DNA of 64,000 nucleotides, from positions 283,373 through 347,372 of the forward strand of contig NZ_BAABLK010000022.1 of assembly GCF_039544305.1 (NCBI RefSeq), read 5' to 3'. Under the pieces are notes generated by a model that made no database searches, was not told the origin of the DNA, and saw only the letters and a list, made by a program, of their open reading frames with translations. The translations under genes and the position numbers were made by a program. This DNA comes from Paeniglutamicibacter antarcticus_C. Its GTDB lineage: Bacteria; Actinomycetota; Actinomycetes; Actinomycetales; Micrococcaceae. Positions 51,494 to 62,243 of the stretch are shown piece by piece; the stretch's first letter is position 1, and every line of letters starts with the position of its first letter.

Positions 51494-52000
51494 TCAATTG
51501 GCGACTGATGTATCTATCCAGAAACGGATATCACCTTCGTGGTTAGTCCCATCGGGGACCCCGCCGTTTCGTCGCACCACGCTGAGTGATGCAAGGTTGT
51601 CCGGCGCGACGGTGAGGAGAGCTCGGTCGATGGCAAGCGCTCTGCACTTCACCAGTGCGGACCGGAGCATCTGGCTTGCGTGTCCTTGGCGTTGCCACGG
51701 GTAGACGACGTGGTAGCCAATGTGGCCACCCCCTTCGTCTTCGGTCAGGGTGTGACGAATGACCAGAGAACCGATGTAGTACTCATGGGAAGTAAACCAG
51801 AACAGCTCGGACGGAACGCCCCAGCGTTCTCGTACGCCCACTCGTTCCTCGACATAACTATCAAAATCCAGACTCGCTGCTCGAAGCCATTCCGTATTAG
51901 ATCCCCGGTGCAGCATGTCGGCCTGCTCGCCGATCAGGTATGACGTCTGGACTTGTGTGGATGGGGTTGCTAGAGACGGTGGGGCTGGAAGCTCGATCAT
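51494..52000 (-). CDS. GNAT-family N-acetyltransferase
   Basis: A 168-residue acetyltransferase. GGHIGYHVVYPWQRQGHASQ contains the acetyl-CoA pyrophosphate loop (Q/RxxGxA, here RQGHAS) and LLTVAPDNLASLSVVRRNGG the motif B. This is the RimI-like group with the usual FWIDTSVAN-type tail. The start gives MIELPAPPSL; the 34-codon upstream frame is unlike the family. No neighbour indicates its target. Confidence 0.75.
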   Translation of the reverse strand: MIELPAPPSLATPSTQVQTSYLIGEQADMLHRGSNTEWLRAASLDFDSYVEERVGVRERWGVPSELFWFTSHEYYIGSLVIRHTLTEDEGGGHIGYHVVYPWQRQGHASQMLRSALVKCRALAIDRALLTVAPDNLASLSVVRRNGGVPDGTNHEGDIRFWIDTSVAN

Positions 52001-52126
52001 GGTGGAAGGATATCGAACATTCCAGAAGGATCGACACTCTGCGGTCCTTCGAAGGCGGCTATCCGGAGAATCAAAAAAGCTACATGGGGACCCCATTTCC
52101 ACTTGGGGAACCGCAACAGGGAACGA

Positions 52127-52297
52127 CTATGCGTCGGATTCTTCATCCGTTGTGCTCGACGAAATCGTCTCCGGCATCTTTGAACGCTTAGAAACATATT
52201 TACCAACCTTGATGAGTACCCAGAGAAGGAGTATCACGAAGGTGGCGCCGACGACGTAAAGGATTATCTCGTATGCGTTTGGTTCCAGGGGATTCAT
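52127..52297 (-). CDS. Small single-pass membrane protein, 56 residues
   Basis: A short frame from ATG 52297 to TAG 52127 encodes MNPLEPNAYEIILYVVGATF, then VILLLWVLIKVGKYVSKR and a polar tail of serine, threonine, aspartate and glutamate. One transmembrane helix (about 10-31) is flanked by a basic stop-transfer segment (KVGKYVSKRSK), so N-out/C-in orientation is likely. Composition and codon use look coding. The ribosome site is weak. No family recognised; other short proteins of this type are often toxins or complex subunits. Confidence 0.5.
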   Translation of the reverse strand: MNPLEPNAYEIILYVVGATFVILLLWVLIKVGKYVSKRSKMPETISSSTTDEESDA

Positions 52298-52502
52298 CAG
52301 ATTAGCCTACCTACTCGCAGTTGAATTTCTTGAGAAGGCTGGTCGCGGAGGAGCAGCCGAAAACATCGTTTGCTGAAATTGGTTCAGCAGTTCGAATCTG
52401 CGGAAACGGATATCTCTTGTCTAGTGATTGGCGGTATGAAGATCTAATGTTTGGGGGAACATTCCTTGGCGGTTCATGGCACAAGCACTATCGTTTTTAA
52501 GC
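52298..52502. other. Gene-free stretch
   Basis: Lower-GC sequence with no supported gene or RNA; it leads into repeat copy B. Confidence 0.4.
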
Positions 52503-52600
52503 GTTCCGATTGCGGGTCGACAGGTGGGGCCACTTGACTCAAAATCCAGGCTTCAAGGCTTTATAGCGCTAGTGTTCCGGAGTGGAACGGCTACTGGGAC
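52503..52600 (+). repeat. 98-bp repeat, copy B
   Basis: Starts GTTCCG and ends TGGGAC, with core CTCAAAATCCAGG at offset 36, the same offset as in copy A. Exactly 98 bp like copies A and C, same orientation. The most diverged of the three at its left end. Confidence 0.65.
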
Positions 52601-52616
52601 AATTCCCAAGAAACGT

Positions 52617-53123
52617 TCACCGCTGGGGACCGTACAACAGCTCCGTCACCGTGCGTTTTTCCCAATAAGCAGAAAATTCGATGAAAATCCCTGCCTCCTT
52701 GTCGAATATCGCATGGGCGGTGATGTCTTCGGACTCCTGATCCACCAGATCCACCCGGATGACATCGCCGTAATCCCTGATTGATTCAAGTCGGTACAGA
52801 TCCCATTCCGCGCCCCATATCGGCATCTCCAGAGGAAAGAACAGCTCGACGGCCCGATGTCTCTTGAAGGGGTCGTTTCCCCCTCGCTCAGTTTGCCCCC
52901 TGTGGCGGAAGCAGTTTCCCTCTTCGCGCGTATAGAAGAACTTTCGATTACCCGACGCCACGAACTCCCACGAACCGCTTTGGTGGTCAACCGCAACCTT
53001 GCCTTTTTCCGGTTTCCCCTCGGCTTCCACGATCTCCACCACCGCGGAAAACTCACGGTGGTGTCGACTGGAGCGCGCAGCGGCCATCAACGACCGCAGG
53101 GCCTCAAACGAACCTTCACTCAT
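52617..53123 (-). CDS. Hypothetical protein between two 98-bp repeats
   Basis: A 168-residue soluble protein rich in aromatic residues and beta-strand-like patterns (SGSWEFVASGNRKFFYTREE, HAVELFFPLEMPIWGAEWDL-like AVELFFPLEMPIWGAEWDLY). No signal peptide, membrane segment or known motif. A strong GGAGGAGAAAAG precedes ATG 53123, so it is probably expressed. It lies between repeat copies B and C. No function proposed. Confidence 0.6.
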   Translation of the reverse strand: MSEGSFEALRSLMAAARSSRHHREFSAVVEIVEAEGKPEKGKVAVDHQSGSWEFVASGNRKFFYTREEGNCFRHRGQTERGGNDPFKRHRAVELFFPLEMPIWGAEWDLYRLESIRDYGDVIRVDLVDQESEDITAHAIFDKEAGIFIEFSAYWEKRTVTELLYGPQR

Positions 53124-53293
53124 CTTTTCTCCTCCACCGCCGCAAACACATTAACACTGAATTTTACGGATGCCTGTCGGCTAAATCACTACTAAATCAC
53201 ATTAACCAAATGGATGCTGCCGGAACTCATTCCAGAATGGAATGATGGATCATTTCGTTCAAAGTGAGGATCTTTGACCAGTCGTCTGAAACC

Positions 53294-53391
53294 GTCCCGT
53301 AAGACGGTCGGCATTCGGTTCCGCTGGGCTCGAAACCGAGGTTCTGGGACTTTGTGGCACTGACGTTCCGGAGAGGAACGTTCTGCGGGAC
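53294..53391 (+). repeat. 98-bp repeat, copy C
   Basis: GTCCCGTAAGACGGTC at the left end and TGCGGGAC at the right, with core CTCGAAACCGAGG at offset 36. Same length and orientation as copies A and B. Confidence 0.75.
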
Positions 53392-53485
53392 ATCGCTCGT
53401 ACGCCACAGGCAGTTTCACCGCTTCTCCAAGGCTGGGTTGAATTCTAGTGAGCCTGACCGACAGTGCCCCGCTCGGATTATCGGT

Positions 53486-54112
53486 TCACTTTTGGAGGGA
53501 AGGGATCTGAAGCTTTGCACATACATTCTCGTCTCCGGGAATGACCGCCACTGTGTCGTCCACGACGCAAGAATTCAGCTCCGGTACATAGTGACCGGGG
53601 CCAATCCCGGTTTCTTCGGCGGGGGTGAAGGGCTGGCCGTTTTCATCGGTGTGGGTACCGCTGCCAGGCTGTGCAGGAAGTGGTTGGGTGAAGCCTTCAG
53701 GGACAAGATGGCTGGTGATGCCCTCTGGGTCCATCATCCCCATATCCCAATATTGACCGCATAGGGCTATAGCGTCATCGACTTGATCTGACTCGCCAGG
53801 CTTGACCTCATACCCCGTGGCCATGAAAGGCCCAAGCAGATAACCGGGATCCCCCTGCGCCTTACCGGGAACGTTCTGTGAGGCTTTAAGATCTGCGTTG
53901 TAGTAGCAGTGGATTTCTCGTTTGTCCTCAACGGGTTTGCTGGCGATGTAATAGGCGGAACCGGTTACGGCAAAGACCAGTGCCCCTGCAGCGGACAGAA
54001 CAATGGGTTTGCGGTGTTTGGGTTTTGTGGTTTGGGCGCTGGAGATTTCATCGACCAAAGCAAAACGGGTTTGAGCGCGACGGGCGGCGGAGAAGCGCGG
54101 TTCGGTTTTCAT
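53486..54112 (-). CDS. Membrane-anchored partner of the ECF sigma factor, cysteine-rich
   Basis: A 208-residue protein with a 36-residue N-terminal cytoplasmic tail, one transmembrane helix (about 37-57) and an extracytoplasmic domain containing exactly four cysteines (69, 118, 182, 198), enough for two disulfides. It is translationally coupled (ATGA overlap) to an ECF sigma factor, the place of an anti-sigma factor, but the cytoplasmic part is too short for the usual anti-sigma domain. Its C-terminal region is proline/glycine/glutamate rich. Function inferred only from position. Confidence 0.6.
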   Translation of the reverse strand: MKTEPRFSAARRAQTRFALVDEISSAQTTKPKHRKPIVLSAAGALVFAVTGSAYYIASKPVEDKREIHCYYNADLKASQNVPGKAQGDPGYLLGPFMATGYEVKPGESDQVDDAIALCGQYWDMGMMDPEGITSHLVPEGFTQPLPAQPGSGTHTDENGQPFTPAEETGIGPGHYVPELNSCVVDDTVAVIPGDENVCAKLQIPSLQK

Positions 54113-54702
54113 AGCAGGCTCGATTCTGGTGAGAGACTCAGGTTGTGCTCGGGTGTGCCGGCGGTAGCGCGAAGCTTCTTCTTTGCTCGGTTCAGCCTGG
54201 ATCGGATCGTTCCTACAGGGACCTTGAGGGCACTGGACGCATCGGCATAAGTGAAGTCATACATCAGGCACAACACGACCGCGGAGCGTTCCTCTTTGCT
54301 GAGTGCGGCACCGTCGAGGAGATCGTTGGAGAATTCCTCGGCGTCGAGCCGCGCTGCCGAATCGGTTTCAAAGGCCGTCGTGGCTTCATCCCGAGGCAAT
54401 TTTTCAAGCAGTGCCCGATGTCGCCTGCTGGTCCGGTTCCGGTTGAGGTTGGCCTTCGCTGCAACTCCCAAGAGCCAAGGCAAAAGTGAGTCGTGCTGGA
54501 GGTGGATGGTTCCCCGTTTTCGCCAGGCCTCCATGAAAGCAATGGAGACTAGTTCTTCTGCGTCGTGCCAGGAACCGCAGGCGCTGAGACAAAAGCGGAA
54601 CACGGAATCGGCGTGCCGATCAAAGAGGACGCCGAATGCGTTGGCCCGTCCGGCGGCGCAGCCGTCCCACAGGTCTTGGTCGCTCTCACTTGATTGGTTC
54701 AT
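54109..54702 (-). CDS. ECF-type RNA polymerase sigma factor
   Basis: A 197-residue sigma-70-family ECF factor. Region 2 is AFGVLFDRHADSVFRFCLSA with HDAEELVSIAFMEAWRKRGT; region 4 is LSKEERSAVVLCLMYDFTYA followed by VPVGTIRSRLNRAKKKL. It overlaps the membrane-partner gene by four bases. It should direct transcription of a small regulon, perhaps including itself. The promoter was not recognised. Confidence 0.87.
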   Translation of the reverse strand: MNQSSESDQDLWDGCAAGRANAFGVLFDRHADSVFRFCLSACGSWHDAEELVSIAFMEAWRKRGTIHLQHDSLLPWLLGVAAKANLNRNRTSRRHRALLEKLPRDEATTAFETDSAARLDAEEFSNDLLDGAALSKEERSAVVLCLMYDFTYADASSALKVPVGTIRSRLNRAKKKLRATAGTPEHNLSLSPESSLL

Positions 54703-54864
54703 AACTAGTAGTGTCCACCACGCTCAAAAAGGTTCACGTATGCAAGTGAACGGGCTCCACCGGATTGTCAGCTGTCAACTAATGCTCGGTGGACGTGTAG
54801 TCGTGCGCTGGCATTCTTAGATCGCAGCAAGGAAATCCTGGACCCGTTCACCGAAACGGGAACC

Positions 54865-54964
54865 CCTCGCGGACACCGATCAAGAACTGCAGGACGCGAT
54901 TGAGCGGTTCGTCCTGATCAATAGCACCGAACGCCCACGAGACGGATTACACGCAGCTCCTTGA
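54865..54964 (+). pseudogene. Possible transposase C-terminal remnant
   Basis: The frame ending at TGA 54962-54964 reads ADTDQELQDAIERFVLINST followed by ERPRDGLHAAP. It is reminiscent of the YNTERPHxGLxxxxP tail of IS481/IS3-type transposases. Short, isolated and without catalytic residues; assignment is tentative. The remainder of 54703-55056 shows nothing. Confidence 0.25.
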
Positions 54965-55056
54965 ATGACTCCCCAATTGCTGCCTACGCTGGGGTCATTG
55001 GTGCCTCGAAAGTGGCTTTCAGGCTACTTCGCAAGTGGCGAGAGTAAGGAGACGTG

Positions 55057-55263
55057 ATGAAGAAGAGCTCATTGATGGTGGCGTGCATCATAGGGATGGG
55101 ATTGTCCGGTGCAGTGCTGATGCTGCTGGTCCCGTTACTGTTCAGTTCGGACGGTCAGGGCAACATCTGGATCATGGGAGCGTTGGGAGTCCTCTTCTTG
55201 GCTTTTACAGCGGGAGCCCGATATTGCAAACCGTTTATCTCGGCGGCAGGTACCAACGGGTAA
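55057..55263 (+). CDS. Small two-TM membrane protein
   Basis: A 68-residue protein with two hydrophobic helices (about 7-29 and 38-55) and a short cytoplasmic tail. AAGGAG five bases before ATG 55057 supports expression. No family recognised. Confidence 0.5.
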   Translation: MKKSSLMVACIIGMGLSGAVLMLLVPLLFSSDGQGNIWIMGALGVLFLAFTAGARYCKPFISAAGTNG

Positions 55264-55387
55264 GAACGTCTCCGGAAGTATCGTTCTTCCGAAAGCGACT
55301 GCACTGGTTGTCCAAAGTCGTCTGCACTGCGAACCTATGCTCGTGGGCGGCACCTCATACGGGACTGCGTGGCCCATCGTGAATTTC

Positions 55388-55999
55388 TTAGTCTTTGAGT
55401 AGGCCCGTGGCGATGAACGCCCGACGGTAGATCTTTTTGATGACAATTTCCTTGCGTGCGTTGTACTGCATGGAGTGCTCGCCAGCGGCCCGTGATAAAG
55501 CTGCCGCTTCACGCTTGGTATCTGCGTACAAAACACGATCGTCAGTGTTAGTGCGAAGCCAGTCGCGGAAGATTCGATGCTTAATGACCTCGGGACTGTC
55601 ATAACCGAAAACATGTAGATGGCAGGCTGGCTCCGAGTAGCGCAGGACACGATGACCAAACCACCAAGGTTCCCGAACCCTGAGTTCGAAACCTGCACGC
55701 TCAAGGGCAGGAACGTATGCTGCCTCATCATTTGGGTCTGCAACGATCAGATCAATGTCGATAATAGGTTTCGCTGGAAGGTCCGGAACGGAAGTCGAAC
55801 CAACATGTTCGATGACCAACGCACGCCAGCCCAGAGCCTCCTCGATCTTCTGGGCGAGCAATTGGAACTGCCCCGGCCACGCGTCATTCCATTCGGCTAT
55901 CTCGAGTTGCAGCGATGGCCCGGCGCCAGGAACGTAGGGTGATTGGCCTTCGGGAACGGGCGGCTCGTGAAATTTTACGATGTCGTGTGGGAGTGGCAT
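55388..55999 (-). CDS. GrpB/UPF0157 family nucleotidyltransferase-like protein
   Basis: A 203-residue protein matching GrpB: VIEHVGSTSVPDLPAKPIID (the nucleotidyltransferase-like HxGSTS...PKPxIDI motif), WFGHRVLRYSEPACHLHVF, and DRVLYADTKREAAAL. The family is often fused to dephospho-CoA kinase or found in accessory regions; its activity is not settled. The first ATG is used. Confidence 0.85.
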   Translation of the reverse strand: MPLPHDIVKFHEPPVPEGQSPYVPGAGPSLQLEIAEWNDAWPGQFQLLAQKIEEALGWRALVIEHVGSTSVPDLPAKPIIDIDLIVADPNDEAAYVPALERAGFELRVREPWWFGHRVLRYSEPACHLHVFGYDSPEVIKHRIFRDWLRTNTDDRVLYADTKREAAALSRAAGEHSMQYNARKEIVIKKIYRRAFIATGLLKD

Positions 56000-56058
56000 G
56001 TCCTATTATCTCTGACCTGCTCCGCATCTGAGATCGTCAACACCCGCCTGGTGTCACA

Positions 56059-56079
56059 GTCCCGTAAGCCGGTCCGTGA
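56059..56079 (+). repeat. Left end of a 98-bp repeat (fragment D)
   Basis: GTCCCGTAAGCCGGTCCG repeats the left end of copies A and C. The core and right end are absent, so this is a truncated or chance match. It lies in a 300-bp gene-free gap (56000-56298) that otherwise shows nothing. Confidence 0.4.
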
Positions 56080-56298
56080 CTGGACAGCATCGACTCTGAC
56101 CTGCTCCGTTGGAGATGTTGAGTGTCGACTGTTTCGTTTGCCCCGTCCGCTTGTCATTCCGGATAAGGCCCCAAATACGGAACAGTGCCCCGATAGCTGG
56201 GGCCGATGAACTCGCCCTCGCGCAGGGATAGCCGATCTATTGTCTGACGCCAACGCCGGAAATTTTGCTATTCGCAAGACACCCCGGGTAGCCCAAAC

Positions 56299-56571
56299 CT
56301 AGATGACTTCGGAAAAGGTGTCGTTAAGGTTCTGTTGCCCGCGGATCTCGGCTAGCCAGGGGATCTGGGCGGGGTCTGTGGATTGGAGAGTGGACACGAT
56401 GTCAAGGCGCACCTCGTAAGTGTTCGGACCCACAGGCAGGACAGGATCGGTGACCGGAGCCGTTTCGGCTGCGGGTTGGGGTGAACTGGCGGGTTCGGCT
56501 CCGTGGTCGATGACCTTCCTGGTGGTGCGCGCGGTGGCGTGGTGGGTTGCGCGGCGTTGTGTGGTCTTCAT
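56299..56571 (-). CDS. Hypothetical 90-residue protein
   Basis: A small, alanine/proline-rich, basic-then-acidic protein (MKTTQRRATHHATARTTRKV at the N-terminus; PNTYEVRLDIVSTLQSTDPA later). No motif or membrane segment. The start at 56571 is chosen because the frame upstream overlaps the divergent hydrolase region. No ribosome site is convincing, so coding status is uncertain. Confidence 0.4.
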   Translation of the reverse strand: MKTTQRRATHHATARTTRKVIDHGAEPASSPQPAAETAPVTDPVLPVGPNTYEVRLDIVSTLQSTDPAQIPWLAEIRGQQNLNDTFSEVI

Positions 56572-56691
56572 ATTTTCCAGCGTGCGCGCCTTGGCTAGGC
56601 GCACGCTGTGTGGCCGCACTGTGCAACCCGTGAACCCAGGCCATGCGTGGGCCAGGCTGCAGAGAGCCCCGGGTGCGGCTAGGCTGGAGCC

Positions 56692-57468
56692 GTGGAATTC
56701 TCGAATCGGTTTCTGGCATTGGGCGACTCTTTCACCGAGGGCATGGGTGACGTGGATGTTGCGCGCCCCAACCAGGTGCGTGGCTGGGCCGACCGTGTGG
56801 CCGAGCAGCTGTGCGCCGACCCCGGCTGGGGGTATGCGAACCTGGCAATCAGGGGCAAGAAGACCGGCCAGGTAGTCTCCCAACAACTTTCGCCAGCGCT
56901 AGAGCTCAAACCGACGCTTGCCACCTTGTATATGGGGGCCAACGACATCCTGCGACCTAGGATAGACATCGACACGTTGATGGTTGGCTACCGCAAGATG
57001 GCGCTCGCGCTCGCCGACACCGGGGCGACGTTGCTGCTGTTCACTGGATTCGACACGGGCGGGTCCGGGATCTTTTCCAGCACCCGGGGGCGCACCGCGA
57101 TCTACAACGAGGCGGTGCGCGAGATTGCTGACGAGGCAGGGGCAACGGTTGCCGACTACTGGAGATGGCGCGAATTCCAAGACTGGCGCTACTGGTCCAG
57201 CGACCGCCTGCACATGAACTCCGCCGGACACACCTTGATGGCCTCAAAGGTGCTCGAGGTGCTCGAACACCAGACCCGCATCAAGGTGCCCGAACTTCCC
57301 GCCGAGGCCCAGGTCTCGCGCAGCCAGAAGCTGCGCGAGGACGCAGCCTGGGCCAAGGAACACCTCATGCCGTGGGTCAAGCGCCGGCTCACCGGGACCT
57401 CGTCCGGAGATGATCTCAGCGCCCGCTTCCCACACTATGTGTCGCTCGAGGCGGCACAAAACCCATAA
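56692..57468 (+). CDS. SGNH/GDSL-family hydrolase
   Basis: A 258-residue esterase-fold protein. Block I is LALGDSFTEGMGD (catalytic serine in GDS), block III YMGANDIL supplies the oxyanion asparagine, and block V SDRLHMNSAGH holds the catalytic aspartate and histidine. No signal peptide, so probably cytoplasmic. Start GTG at 56692. This family deacylates lipids or sugars; substrate unknown. Marks the return to higher-GC core-like sequence. Confidence 0.88.
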   Translation: MEFSNRFLALGDSFTEGMGDVDVARPNQVRGWADRVAEQLCADPGWGYANLAIRGKKTGQVVSQQLSPALELKPTLATLYMGANDILRPRIDIDTLMVGYRKMALALADTGATLLLFTGFDTGGSGIFSSTRGRTAIYNEAVREIADEAGATVADYWRWREFQDWRYWSSDRLHMNSAGHTLMASKVLEVLEHQTRIKVPELPAEAQVSRSQKLREDAAWAKEHLMPWVKRRLTGTSSGDDLSARFPHYVSLEAAQNP

Positions 57469-57537
57469 ACCCCTGCCGTCGCCGAGGCCAAGAGTGCGCG
57501 TCGGTGCCGGCCTAGCGCCGGCCAGGATGCTTTGCTA

Positions 57538-58275
57538 ATGACCATGGACGAGCAACAAAAGCAGCCAGGACAACACGATCACGAGCCGCACAACCAAGGA
57601 ATAGCCGCGAAGCTGAACTGGTTGCGCGCCGGGGTGCTGGGAGCCAATGACGGGATCGTTTCGGTTGCCGCCGTGGTTGTTGGCGTTGCCGGTGCCACCT
57701 CCGAGACCTCGCCGGTTCTCATCGCCGGGGCGGCCGCGTTGATCGGCGGTGCCGTTTCCATGGCGCTGGGAGAGTATGTCTCGGTGTCAAGCTCGTCGGA
57801 CTCGCAGAAGGCGCTCATCGAGAAGGAACGCCGTGAACTGGCGGAAATGCCTGCCGAGGAGTTAGCCGAACTCACCGGTCTCTACCAGGCCAAGGGGTTG
57901 AGTCCGGAAACCGCGGCGCTGGTGGCCCGGGAGCTGACCGAGCACGATGCACTGGCAGCGCACCTGGACGTCGAGCTGCAGCTCGACGAAGACGAGGTGC
58001 TGAGTCCGTGGCATGCGGCCTCCGCTTCGGCGGTTGCCTTTACGGTGGGCGCTGCGCTGCCCTTTGCCACGGCAGTGTTCTTGCCCGGACCGCTGAAGAT
58101 CCCGGTGACCTTCATCGCCGTCATGCTCGCACTGGGTGCAACCGGCGCACTGGGCGCAAGGCTTGGCGGGGCCCCGATGCTCCGCCCGACGGTGCGTGTA
58201 CTTATCGGAGGTGCGGCGGCGCTTGCGCTCACGTTCGCGATCGGTTCCTGGCTCGGAAGTTCAGGGATCGTTTAG
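57538..58275 (+). CDS. VIT1/CCC1-family transporter
   Basis: A 245-residue protein with five transmembrane segments: NWLRAGVLGANDGIVSVAAV and GAVSMALGEYVSVSSSSDSQ are the diagnostic TM1 and TM2 motifs of the Ccc1/VIT1 iron and manganese transporters. The cytoplasmic loop between TM2 and TM3 (about 85-150) has many glutamates that could bind metal. It should move Fe(II) or Mn(II) out of the cytoplasm. ATG 57538 (or 57544) follows AGGA. Confidence 0.87.
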   Translation: MTMDEQQKQPGQHDHEPHNQGIAAKLNWLRAGVLGANDGIVSVAAVVVGVAGATSETSPVLIAGAAALIGGAVSMALGEYVSVSSSSDSQKALIEKERRELAEMPAEELAELTGLYQAKGLSPETAALVARELTEHDALAAHLDVELQLDEDEVLSPWHAASASAVAFTVGAALPFATAVFLPGPLKIPVTFIAVMLALGATGALGARLGGAPMLRPTVRVLIGGAAALALTFAIGSWLGSSGIV

Positions 58276-58395
58276 CGGTCCTGTGGCCTAACCGGGTGCG
58301 CTGCCAGAGGCGGGACCCCGCGACCCGGGATAGGATCAGCCCATACATCCACGGTGCACCTGCTTTTGGCACCGATCTTGGGAGGGTCAGGGCCC

Positions 58396-58986
58396 ATGGA
58401 GGAAACCGACACCCAGCCACCCGGCGGCAATGCCCGCAGGCGCTGGCACGCACCTGCCGCCATTGGCGCATTCGTGGTGGTGCTGGCCACCACGGGGTGG
58501 GCCGGATACCGGGTGCTGGACCCGGTCAGCGGTGCCCACGGAGCGAACGGCCTCACCTGCAGGGGCAACGCATTTGCGTATTCCTCCCCGGGAACCTTGG
58601 TCATGCCACGGATTATCCTGAAGCCCGGGCAGTACCTCGTAGTGGAATCCATGACGATGATCAATCCGGTGAACTTCGAGCTTCTCGGGACCGGGGTCCA
58701 ACGCAGCAGCACCGAGACCGGCTATTACAACTATCCGATGAACGATGACCTCTCAACGGAGGGGTGGGCGTGGAAGCAACGGGTCAGCCTGCCAGCAGAC
58801 CTAGGCGACGAACCGGCGGAATCGGTGATCCTGGTGATCGTGCCGGTGGACCCGGACCAGGCGTCCTCCCTTGACACGATCCGTGTTAGGTACCGGAACC
58901 AGTGGGGAATCCCGTACCGGACCGAGGCGGTCGGAGAGTTCGAGGCCAGGGCGGATTGTGACATCGCACCGGGGGAGGACGACTAG
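58396..58986 (+). CDS. Hypothetical membrane-anchored protein
   Basis: A 196-residue protein with a short basic N-terminus, one transmembrane anchor (about 21-42) and an extracytoplasmic beta-rich domain (MPRIILKPGQYLVVESMTMI; SVILVIVPVDPDQASSLDTI). Two cysteines (about 56 and 190) could pair. The start is MEETDTQPP rather than an upstream ATG. Its stop is 38 bp before the -35 of the gcv promoter. No function known. Confidence 0.6.
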   Translation: MEETDTQPPGGNARRRWHAPAAIGAFVVVLATTGWAGYRVLDPVSGAHGANGLTCRGNAFAYSSPGTLVMPRIILKPGQYLVVESMTMINPVNFELLGTGVQRSSTETGYYNYPMNDDLSTEGWAWKQRVSLPADLGDEPAESVILVIVPVDPDQASSLDTIRVRYRNQWGIPYRTEAVGEFEARADCDIAPGEDD

Positions 58987-59023
58987 GGATTCGGCGGCCA
59001 CGGCCGTCGGCGGGAAGTCGGTG

Positions 59024-59052
59024 TTGTTTGCCTCACGCATCGCCGGTAGGAT
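59024..59052 (+). promoter_or_regulatory. Promoter of the gcv operon
   Basis: TTGTTT (-35, 59024-59029), a 17-base spacer and TAGGAT (-10, 59047-59052) give a near-consensus sigma-70-type promoter. Transcription would begin about 59059, leading straight into the glycine riboswitch. Confidence 0.75.
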
Positions 59053-59089
59053 GGGAGGCGTGCCTCGTGAGAGCGCACAGCCACTGACA

Positions 59090-59310
59090 TGCGGCGGGAG
59101 AGTCCCGTTCAACGTAAGTTGGTCGGGCGCCGTAGGAGCAATTCCTCCCCGGGAAACTCTCAGGCCCCCGTACCGCCGCGAAGAGGCAACTCTGGAAAGA
59201 AGCAATATCGCCTGATTGGCGGTGCTGCTCACCGAAGGTGCAAGCACGTGCCGACCTCTATAAGGCCGGCGCGTAGCGGAAACTCTCAGGTCACAGCAAC
59301 AGGGTCGGGG
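59090..59310 (+). ncRNA. Tandem glycine riboswitch
   Basis: Two aptamers in series. The first (about 59090-59205) has GCGGGAGAGTCCC, the GCCGTAGGAGCAA core, GAAACTCTCAGGC and the linker GAGGCAACTCTGGAAAG. The second (about 59206-59310) has CACCGAAGGTGCAAGCA and GGAAACTCTCAGGTCACAGC. These are the hallmark conserved elements. It precedes gcvP by 56 bp and should switch the operon on with glycine. The first aptamer has GCCGTAGG where GCCGAAGG is usual. Confidence 0.9.
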
Positions 59311-59366
59311 AGGAACTTGCAGCTCGTTCGGTGTGGCAGCACGCCGATGACCCAATGGAGTTCCCC

Positions 59367-62204
<2,838 letters not shown>

Positions 62205-62243
62205 GTCCAGATACTCGTTTTTTGCCTCGCGAAAGGTAGCTTG

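Noticed and set aside
52380..52400. GTTCGAATC resembling a tRNA T-arm
   Set aside because: No matching cloverleaf; isolated sequence.
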